Assembly: GCA_046339595.1 (NCBI GenBank)
Contig: JBKDUF010000096.1
Coordinates: 1-64,000, forward strand
DNA: 64,000 nt
Direction of reading: 5' to 3'
Source: Ga0077527 sp021300125
Lineage (GTDB): Bacteria > Pseudomonadota > Gammaproteobacteria > Burkholderiales > SG8-41
In this document: positions 58,620 through 64,000 of the stretch, piece by piece
How the letters are laid out: every line of letters starts with the position of its first letter
Numbering within the stretch: the stretch's first letter is position 1
Translations under genes and position numbers: made by a program
Notes under the pieces: generated by a model
Told to the model about the DNA's origin: nothing
What the model saw: only the letters and a program-made list of their open reading frames with translations
Databases searched by the model: none

Positions 58620-59405
58620 TCAGCGGCCGCTGAATCGAGGCGGACGCTTTTCGAGAAAAGCGCGCATGCCTTCCTTCTGATCGGCGCTCGCGAAGGCCTG
58701 CGCGAACTGCGCGGTCTCATAGGCGCAGGCGTTGGCCAGGTCCAGATCGGCACCGCAACGCACGGCCTGCTTGGCCAGACGCACTGCCAGCGGCCCCTTC
58801 GCCGCCAGGGTGCGCGCCAGCGCGAGTCCGGCGTCGAGCAAGGCTTCGGGTGCAACCACCTGCGCGACCAGGCCCAAGGTCAGGGCCTCGGCCGCCGGAA
58901 TCTGGCGTCCGGTGGTGACCAGTTCCATGGCGCGCGCCCGGCCGACCCGGCGCAGCAGACGCTGGGTGCCGCCGAAGCCAGGCGGAATGCCCAGATTGAC
59001 CTCGGGCTGGCCGAATACTGCGCGTTCGGAAGCGATGATCCAGTCGCAGGCCAGCGCGAGTTCGCAGCCTCCGCCCAGCGCGTAGCCGTTGACGAGGGCA
59101 ACCACTGGCACGGGCAGCGTCTCCAGGGCCTGCAGGGCGCGCAGGCCGGCCCGGGAAAAATCGGCGGCCCCGGCGGGATCCAGGTCCTGCATTTCGGCGA
59201 TATCGGCACCGGCGACGAAAGCCCGCTCTCCGCTGCCGGTCAACAGCAGCACGCGTGCCGCGTCATCGGCGGCAACAGCAGCCGCAGCATCGGTGATCGC
59301 AGCCAGCGTGGCCGAGTTGAGGGCGTTCAGGGCCTGCGGCCGGTTGATGCGCAGCAGATAGATGCCGGGCGCGGCTTGTTCCAGCAGAACCGTACTGTCA
59401 TTCAT
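58620..59405 (-). CDS. Enoyl-CoA hydratase/isomerase family protein
   Basis: A 261-residue crotonase-fold protein. Motifs: the oxyanion-hole loop GERAFVAGADIAEMQ, GYALGGGCELALACDWIIAS with the second glycine loop, and LGIPPGFGGTQRLLRRVGRARAMELVTTGR with the usual acidic catalytic position (E in PEVNLGI). These fit short-chain enoyl-CoA hydratases. Its location after phaC, five bases away on the same strand, suggests it feeds or drains hydroxyacyl-CoA for polyhydroxyalkanoate. The ATG at 59405 is preferred over a TTG six bases before. Confidence 0.9.
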   Translation of the reverse strand: MNDSTVLLEQAAPGIYLLRINRPQALNALNSATLAAITDAAAAVAADDAARVLLLTGSGERAFVAGADIAEMQDLDPAGAADFSRAGLRALQALETLPVPVVALVNGYALGGGCELALACDWIIASERAVFGQPEVNLGIPPGFGGTQRLLRRVGRARAMELVTTGRQIPAAEALTLGLVAQVVAPEALLDAGLALARTLAAKGPLAVRLAKQAVRCGADLDLANACAYETAQFAQAFASADQKEGMRAFLEKRPPRFSGR

Positions 59406-59411
59406 CGGCAA

Positions 59412-61217
59412 TCAGGCCTGTCGTTTTTGAACGTAGGAACCCGGCGCATCCTCGATCGGCGGATGGGCGAGGCTGCCGGGGGCCCGTGCCGGAATCCGGG
59501 CGCCGGCCTGTGCGGCCACCCACTGCGCCCAGTCGCTCCACCAGGAACCGGGGTGCTGTTGTGCTGCGGCGAACCAGTCACGGGATTCGCGCGGCAGCGC
59601 ATCATGGGTCCAGTAACCGTATTTGTTCGCTGCAGGCGGATTGATGATGCCGGCAATGTGCCCTGAGCCTCCGAGCACGAAACGCACCGGCCCCTTGAGC
59701 AGGCGCGCGCCGGCATAGGTTGATTGCCAGGGAGCGATATGGTCTTCGACCGTTGAAATGAAATACGACGGTGCGATGACCTTGGTGATGTCGATCGGAG
59801 TGCCCGCAAGGGTAATGCCGCCGGGTTCACGCAGCCGGTTCTTCAGATACATGTTGCGCAGGTAGAAACTGTGCATCGCAGCCGGCATCCGCGTCGAGTC
59901 GCCGTTCCAGTACAGCAGATCGAAGGGGAAGGGATCCTTGCCGAGCAGGTAATTGTTGACGACAAAGGACCAGATCAGGTCGTTAGCGCGCAGCAGGTTG
60001 AAGGTGGTCGCCATCTCGGAGCCCTCGAGATAGCCGCGCTCCTCCATCTTTTTCTCCAGCGCCGAAACCTGCTGTTCGTCGATGAACACCTCGAGCTCTC
60101 CGGGGCGCTCGAAATCGATCATGGTCACTAAAAAGGTGGCGCTGGCAATACGGTCATCGCCGCGCGCGGCGAGCCAGGCCAGCGTGCAGGCGAGCAGCGT
60201 ACCGCCGAGACAGTAGCCGATCACATTGGCCGTGGGCTCGCCGGTAATGGCGCGCACCGCATCCAGCGCCGCCAGCGAGCCTTCGGCCAGGTAGTCATCG
60301 AAGCGCTTGTGCGCAAGTTTCTCGTCGGGGTTGACCCAGGAAATCATGAATACCGTGTGGCCCTGCTCCACCGCCCAGCGCACGAAGGAATTGTTCTCGC
60401 GCATGTCGAGGATGTAGAACTTGTTGATCCAGGGCGGGATGATCAGCAACGGCGTCCTGTGCACCTCACTGGTCAGCGGCGAGTACTGGATGAGTTGCAG
60501 AATTTCATTCTGGAAAACCACCTTGCCCCTGGTGTTGGCGAGGTTGCCACCCAGACTGAAGGCCTCAGTGTCGGTCATGCGCACCCGCAGCTGCTCCCCG
60601 TTACCTCGGGCGAGGTCCTCAAGCAGATTGTTCAGCCCCTTTACGAGGTTTTGCCCGCCCGAACTGATGGTTTCGCGCATGGCCTCGGGATTGGTCAGCA
60701 GGAAGTTCGACGGGGCCAGGGCATCCACATATTGCCGGGTATAGAAATCCACCTTTTTCGCAGTCTTGTCGTCGAGCCCCTGGACATCGGCGAGCGACTT
60801 GTGCAGGTGGCGTGCGGCGATCAGGTATGACTGCTTGACGTAGTCGTAGAGGAAATTGTTTTCCCAGTCCTCGTGGCGGAACCGGCGATCACCCTTCTCC
60901 GGCTGGGCCACCGGCTCTGCGGGTTGGCCCAGCATACGCAACCAGGAGCTTTGCCATAGCGCGGCATAGTCCTGCCACAGCTTCATCTGCAGTTCCGCAA
61001 GCCGCATCGGATCGGCCAGGACCCGGCCCCAGGCATCAAAAAAGGCCTTGGCGATGCCCAATTCGTCATTCATCGCCTGAGCGCCCTTGTCGGCCGCGCG
61101 ATGCATGAACTGGTTGACCAGCGCACCGCTTTTCTGGGCGATGTCGGCGTAAAGGCGCGCCAGCTCGGCCGGCTCAAGCGGCGTGGATTCGGCTTGTGGC
61201 TTGTTTTTGGCTGTCAT
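59412..61217 (-). CDS. phaC: Poly-3-hydroxyalkanoate synthase, class I
   Basis: Polymerises (R)-3-hydroxyacyl-CoA into polyester granules. The 601-residue protein has the lipase-box-like GYCLGG with catalytic Cys at 336, the catalytic Asp in EDHIAPW and the His in GSGHIAGIINPP. Class I length and PWINKFYILDMRENNSFV also fit. No phaE partner is needed. The ATG at 61217 is preceded, 26 bases upstream, by an ACGT-type palindrome that is shared with the MerR locus. phaA/phaB are not in the window. Confidence 0.96.
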   Translation of the reverse strand: MTAKNKPQAESTPLEPAELARLYADIAQKSGALVNQFMHRAADKGAQAMNDELGIAKAFFDAWGRVLADPMRLAELQMKLWQDYAALWQSSWLRMLGQPAEPVAQPEKGDRRFRHEDWENNFLYDYVKQSYLIAARHLHKSLADVQGLDDKTAKKVDFYTRQYVDALAPSNFLLTNPEAMRETISSGGQNLVKGLNNLLEDLARGNGEQLRVRMTDTEAFSLGGNLANTRGKVVFQNEILQLIQYSPLTSEVHRTPLLIIPPWINKFYILDMRENNSFVRWAVEQGHTVFMISWVNPDEKLAHKRFDDYLAEGSLAALDAVRAITGEPTANVIGYCLGGTLLACTLAWLAARGDDRIASATFLVTMIDFERPGELEVFIDEQQVSALEKKMEERGYLEGSEMATTFNLLRANDLIWSFVVNNYLLGKDPFPFDLLYWNGDSTRMPAAMHSFYLRNMYLKNRLREPGGITLAGTPIDITKVIAPSYFISTVEDHIAPWQSTYAGARLLKGPVRFVLGGSGHIAGIINPPAANKYGYWTHDALPRESRDWFAAAQQHPGSWWSDWAQWVAAQAGARIPARAPGSLAHPPIEDAPGSYVQKRQA

Positions 61218-61241
61218 CGCTAGGCGCTTTCGCTTTGTTTA

Positions 61242-61259
61242 CTTACGTTTACGTAAAAG
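61242..61259 (+). promoter_or_regulatory. MerR-type palindrome, copy 1 (upstream of phaC)
   Basis: CTTACGTTTACGTAAAAG contains TTACGT-TT-ACGTAA. It matches copy 2 (61762-61779) at 16 of 18 bases. It lies between the divergent phaC and MerR genes. Known LiuR motifs are ACGT-centred palindromes, as I recall; binding here is not shown. Confidence 0.6.
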
Positions 61260-61273
61260 CAATGTTAAAATGG

Positions 61274-61284
61274 ATCAATCAAAT
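61274..61284 (+). repeat. AT-rich motif ATCAATCAAAT before the MerR gene
   Basis: Shares its first ten bases with the motif inside the RlmL-type gene (42288-42297). In the phaC-MerR intergenic region. Confidence 0.35.
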
Positions 61285-61352
61285 AAGTCCTGATAATTCA
61301 AGCATGAAGGCAAATTGCCCGAATACTATACATTCAATTGCTGCATAGCACA

Positions 61353-61754
61353 ATGAGCAAAACTTACACCATCAGCGAATTGGCCGAAGAATTCGGTGTG
61401 ACCACGCGCACCCTCCGTCACTACGAAGACGAGGGCCTGGTCACACCGGCCCGAGAGGGCTTGCAGCGCCTCTACAGCCACCGCGACCGGGTGCGGTTGA
61501 AACTTGCCCTGCGCGGCAAGCGACTGGGTTTCTCGCTGAGCGAATTACGCGAGCTGTTCCAGCTCTACGATTTGGCCAACGACGAACGCCGGCAACTGGA
61601 AGAGTTTGCCGTGAAACTCGAGCGCCGTCGCGCCCAGCTGGAGCAGCAGCGGGAAGATGTCGAGATCATGCTCAATGAAATCAATTTTTTTTCCAATCAG
61701 TGTCAGCGCCTGCTCGCCGAGTCTGACACCGGCAAGAATCCGGTGTCTGGATGA
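61353..61754 (+). CDS. liuR: MerR-family transcriptional regulator, LiuR-like
   Basis: A 133-residue regulator with an N-terminal winged helix (TISELAEEFGVTTRTLRHYEDEGLVTPAREG) and a C-terminal coiled coil for dimer formation. Similar proteins next to leucine/isovalerate degradation genes are called LiuR in proteobacteria; here the neighbours are a hydratase and an HMG-CoA lyase-like gene, which supports this. The ATG at 61353 is the best fit; the longer frame to 61338 is possible. Two ACGT-type palindromes flank the gene, one on the phaC side and one before the next gene, so it may control both directions. Confidence 0.8.
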   Translation: MSKTYTISELAEEFGVTTRTLRHYEDEGLVTPAREGLQRLYSHRDRVRLKLALRGKRLGFSLSELRELFQLYDLANDERRQLEEFAVKLERRRAQLEQQREDVEIMLNEINFFSNQCQRLLAESDTGKNPVSG

Positions 61755-61761
61755 TTTCAGC

Positions 61762-61779
61762 CTTCCGTTAACGTAAAAG
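61762..61779 (+). promoter_or_regulatory. MerR-type palindrome, copy 2 (before the DsbA-fold gene)
   Basis: CTTCCGTTAACGTAAAAG with the core CGTTAACG and half-sites TTCCGT and ACGTAA. A TAAAAT -10-like box follows at once, and a weak TTTCAG -35-like hexamer stands 19 bases before it; a 19-base spacer is typical of MerR-activated promoters. Confidence 0.6.
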
Positions 61780-61813
61780 TAAAATATCAAATAAAACAAT
61801 GGGTTAGCGCTGG

Positions 61814-62413
61814 ATGGCAACACCAATCGAGTTCTACTTCGATTTTTCCTCCCCCTACGGCTGGTTTGCTGCGGAACAGATCGAGGCGCTGGCCGCACGT
61901 CATGGTCGTGAAGCGCTGTGGCGGCCCATCCTGCTGGGCGCCGTGTTCAAGATTACCGGCCAGCAGCCGCTGGTGACCATCCCGCTCAAAGGCCGCTACG
62001 CCGAACACGACATGCTGCGCTCGGCACGTGCCTGCGGCCTGCCCTTCCGCAAACCCACGCGGTTTCCGATCGCGACTGCGGCCGCCTGCCGCGCCTGCTA
62101 CAGCATCACGGACCGTGATCCGGCGGCCGCAAAAAAACTCGCACTTGCGCTCTACCGCGCCTACTTCACCGAGGACCGCGACATTTCCGCAGCGGCCGTG
62201 GTGACCGCGGTGGCCACCGGCCTTGGCCTCGATGCCGCTGCAATCGGCGCCGCCATTGACGATGCAGCAGTAAAGGAGCGCCTGCGGCTGGAAATCGAGA
62301 CCGCAGTGGCGCGCGGGGTATTCGGCTCCCCGTACCTGATCGTGGACGGCGAACCGTTCTGGGGCGCCGATCGCCTTGATCAGGTTGCGCGCTGGCTCGA
62401 ACAGCCGTGGTGA
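61814..62413 (+). CDS. 2-hydroxychromene-2-carboxylate isomerase/DsbA-fold protein
   Basis: A 199-residue protein of the DsbA/GST-kappa fold, named after the naphthalene-pathway isomerase. The opening IEFYFDFSSPYGWFAAEQIE includes the active-site serine that replaces the DsbA cysteine; GVFGSPYLIVDGEPFWGADRLDQV is the C-terminal hallmark. The glutathione-dependent activity and its substrate in this organism are unknown. It follows the MerR gene and is upstream of the liu-type genes, so it may be part of that regulon. Confidence 0.88.
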   Translation: MATPIEFYFDFSSPYGWFAAEQIEALAARHGREALWRPILLGAVFKITGQQPLVTIPLKGRYAEHDMLRSARACGLPFRKPTRFPIATAAACRACYSITDRDPAAAKKLALALYRAYFTEDRDISAAAVVTAVATGLGLDAAAIGAAIDDAAVKERLRLEIETAVARGVFGSPYLIVDGEPFWGADRLDQVARWLEQPW

Positions 62414-62466
62414 TCGCATCCAATCCACACGCTGGAAACAGCCGCGGCCGGCACCAGGCCGCTGCG

Positions 62467-62472
62467 TATAAT
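62467..62472 (+). promoter_or_regulatory. TATAAT box before the LiuC-like gene
   Basis: A perfect -10 hexamer 72 bases before the hydratase start, with no good -35 at 17 bases. Confidence 0.3.
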
Positions 62473-62543
62473 CGCCGGGCTGAATGGAAGCCGGCCTCGC
62501 GTGGCGCCGGCACATCCCCCACCCGCATCCAGGACCACCTGCC

Positions 62544-63401
62544 ATGAGCAAAGCCCGTAGCGCAGCGCGCGTACTGCAGCATCGCGACGATTTCGGCAAC
62601 GTCACGCTGACGCTGAACCGCCCCGAGGTACACAACGCCTTCGACAGCGAGATGGTGCAGGCGTTGACGGCAGCGCTCGACGACATGGCCGCCGATGACA
62701 GCGTGCGTGCGGTGGTGCTCGCCGGTGCCGGCAAGAGCTTCTGCGCCGGCGCCGACATCGGCCACATGCGTGCCAGCGCGAAATTCACGCCGGCGCAGAA
62801 CCGCGCCAACGCCGCAGCCTCGGCGCGCATGTTCCACCGCCTCTACAGCCTGGACAAGCCCACCATCGCCGCGGTACACGGCGCGGTGCGCGGTGGCGGC
62901 TGCGGCCTGGTCGCAGCCTGCGACATCGCAATCGGTGCGCGCACCGCGACGTTCCGCCTGTCTGAAGTGAAGATCGGCATCATCCCCTCGATGATCAGCC
63001 CCTATGTCATCGCCGCAATCGGCGAGCGCCAGGCCCGGCGCTACATGCTGAGCGGCGAGGAATTCGACTGTGCAGAAGCCTGGCGCATCGGCCTCATCCA
63101 CGACCTGGTGGAAGAAGAACACCTGGTCTCCCGCGTCGGCGAAATGCTCGGCCAGCTCTACAGCAGCGGCCCGAAGGCGATGGCCGCGGTGAAGCGGATG
63201 ATCCCCGCCAGCGCCCACGCGCTGATCGGCGACGACATCGTCAAGCGTACCGCCGACGGCATCGCCGAAATCCGCGCCACGCCCGAGGCACAGGAAGGCC
63301 TGAGCGCATTCCTGGAAAAACGCAGACCGGCGTGGACCGAGCCGCCCAAGGCCAAAGGCGCTGCACGACCCGGGGCTGCCGGCAAGCGCAGCAAGCGCTG
63401 A
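62544..63401 (+). CDS. liuC: Enoyl-CoA hydratase, methylglutaconyl-CoA hydratase-like
   Basis: A 285-residue crotonase-fold protein. SFCAGADIGHM and GAVRGGGCGLVAACDIAIG form the oxyanion-hole loops and SEVKIGIIPSMISPYVIAAIGERQARRYMLSGEEF carries the catalytic Glu region. The gene lies 17 bases before an HMG-CoA lyase-like gene; that pairing and the LiuR-like regulator suggest methylglutaconyl-CoA hydratase of leucine breakdown. A basic Lys/Pro tail (~20 residues) is unusual. ATG at 62544 has AGGA upstream; a longer frame from 62484 is not needed. Confidence 0.85.
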   Translation: MSKARSAARVLQHRDDFGNVTLTLNRPEVHNAFDSEMVQALTAALDDMAADDSVRAVVLAGAGKSFCAGADIGHMRASAKFTPAQNRANAAASARMFHRLYSLDKPTIAAVHGAVRGGGCGLVAACDIAIGARTATFRLSEVKIGIIPSMISPYVIAAIGERQARRYMLSGEEFDCAEAWRIGLIHDLVEEEHLVSRVGEMLGQLYSSGPKAMAAVKRMIPASAHALIGDDIVKRTADGIAEIRATPEAQEGLSAFLEKRRPAWTEPPKAKGAARPGAAGKRSKR

Positions 63402-63418
63402 GCGGAACGGGTCTGCCC

Positions 63419-64000
63419 ATGACACTGCCGAAAAAGGTCCGCATCGTCGAGGTCGGCCCGCGGGACGGCCTGCAGAACGAAGCCAAGCCGGTACCCGCCG
63501 CCGCCAAGATCGAACTGATCCACCGCCTGCAGGATGCCGGCGTGTCGATCATCGAGGCCACCGCCTTCGTGTCGCCCAAATGGGTGCCGCAGATGGCCGA
63601 CAACGCCGAGGTGATGGCAGGCATCCGCCGCAAGCCCGGCGTCACCTATCCGGTGCTGGTGCCCAACATGAAAGGTCTGGACGCGGCAATCGCTGCCGGT
63701 GCCGACGAGGTGGTGGTGTTCGGTGCCGCCACCGAGAGCTTTTCGAAGCGCAACACCAACTGCAGCATTGACGAGGGCCTCGCCCGTTTCGAGGGGGTTG
63801 CGCAAGCGGCCATCGCCAAAGGCATACGGGTGCGCGGTGACATTTCAGTCTGCCTCGGTTGCCCCTATGAAGGCAAAGTCGATCCCGCCGCGGTGGTGCA
63901 CGTCGCGCGCGCGCTGGATGCCATGGGCTGCTACGAGATCACCGTCTGCGACACCATCGGTATCGGCACCGCCGGTGAAACGCGCCGGATGATCGAGGCA
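63419..64000 (+). CDS. liuE: Hydroxymethylglutaryl-CoA lyase-like, N-terminal part (gene cut by window edge)
   Basis: The first 194 codons of a TIM-barrel lyase. The start KVRIVEVGPRDGLQNE includes the metal-binding Arg-Asp of the HMG-CoA lyase/DRE-TIM family; FVSPKWVPQMAD, TESFSKRNTN and the VCDTIGIGTAGE (His or metal region) follow. It should cleave HMG-CoA to acetoacetate and acetyl-CoA in leucine catabolism. The C-terminal ~110 residues with the catalytic Cys are outside the window. The ATG is at 63419, 17 bases after liuC. Confidence 0.9.
   Translation, partial: MTLPKKVRIVEVGPRDGLQNEAKPVPAAAKIELIHRLQDAGVSIIEATAFVSPKWVPQMADNAEVMAGIRRKPGVTYPVLVPNMKGLDAAIAAGADEVVVFGAATESFSKRNTNCSIDEGLARFEGVAQAAIAKGIRVRGDISVCLGCPYEGKVDPAAVVHVARALDAMGCYEITVCDTIGIGTAGETRRMIEA

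Noticed and set aside
1..64000. Mobile elements, CRISPR arrays, tRNA or rRNA genes
   Set aside because: No transposase, integrase, regularly spaced repeats, or tRNA-like cloverleaf sequence was noticed in any gap; the gene complement is housekeeping throughout.

Overview
This window is a dense, GC-rich chromosomal segment with 59 complete and 2 edge-truncated protein genes and short gaps. I see no rRNA, tRNA, CRISPR array, insertion sequence or prophage. Gene content and order point to a betaproteobacterium: glnA with ntrB/ntrC, a pilT-pilU pair, yggS-proC-yggT, rng-maf-rlmH-rsfS-nadD, a homodimeric aceE with aceF, class I phaC, a MerR regulator beside leucine-degradation (liu-type) genes, and a pyrB followed by a non-catalytic dihydroorotase-like gene. 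Genus cannot be fixed from the sequence alone.

Layout. 1-5.8 kb: cca (cut by the left edge), a COG3235 membrane protein, an NDUFA9-like reductase, a soluble lytic transglycosylase and ilvA, all on the minus strand. 5.9-14.7 kb: rpiA, then a polyphosphate island, with phoU-ppx (+) converging on ppk1 - CYTH/CHAD - sixA - pap (-). 14.7-18.5 kb: yggX, argA, an exported methyltransferase behind a terminator-bearing leader, and rsmE. 18.6-23 kb: trkA-trkH potassium uptake and a photolyase. 23.1-30.5 kb: yqgE-ruvX-pyrR-pyrB-pyrX, then prlC, a DUF4124/glutaredoxin protein and xthA. 30.5-36.5 kb: the nitrogen module glnA / DUF4124 / ntrB / ntrC with a recognisable sigma-54/NtrC control region, then a DHH-family protein. 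36.5-42.7 kb: a plus-strand run of nine genes (VanZ-like, MazG-like, [2Fe-2S] ferredoxin, hydrolase, NodI/NodJ-type ABC exporter, HemJ, exported HIRAN protein, RlmL-type RNA methyltransferase). 42.7-47 kb: a lactate-dehydrogenase-type flavoprotein, a TauE exporter, pilU and pilT. 47-54.3 kb: yggS-proC-yggT (+), and cls-like, rng, maf, rlmH, rsfS, nadD (-). 54.4-61.2 kb: aceF, aceE, an enoyl-CoA hydratase and phaC. 61.3-64 kb: a LiuR-like MerR regulator, a DsbA-fold isomerase, a LiuC-like hydratase and a LiuE-like lyase cut by the right edge.

How the parts connect. The cluster links storage polymers (polyphosphate, polyhydroxyalkanoate), carbon entry (pyruvate dehydrogenase, leucine catabolism) and nitrogen control. 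The most informative non-coding signals are the glnA control region (two GCAC-N7-GTGC sites, a -24/-12 promoter and an overlapping -10), two nearly identical ACGT-type palindromes beside the MerR gene (one upstream of phaC), an 88-bp nested inverted repeat between aceF and nadD, a leader with an intrinsic terminator before the exported methyltransferase, and a scattered family of AT-rich ATCAA-core motifs, two of which lie inside GC-rich coding sequence. I did not find a clearly new multi-gene system; the candidates closest to novelty are the exported methyltransferase with its leader, the exported HIRAN protein and the AT-rich motif family.
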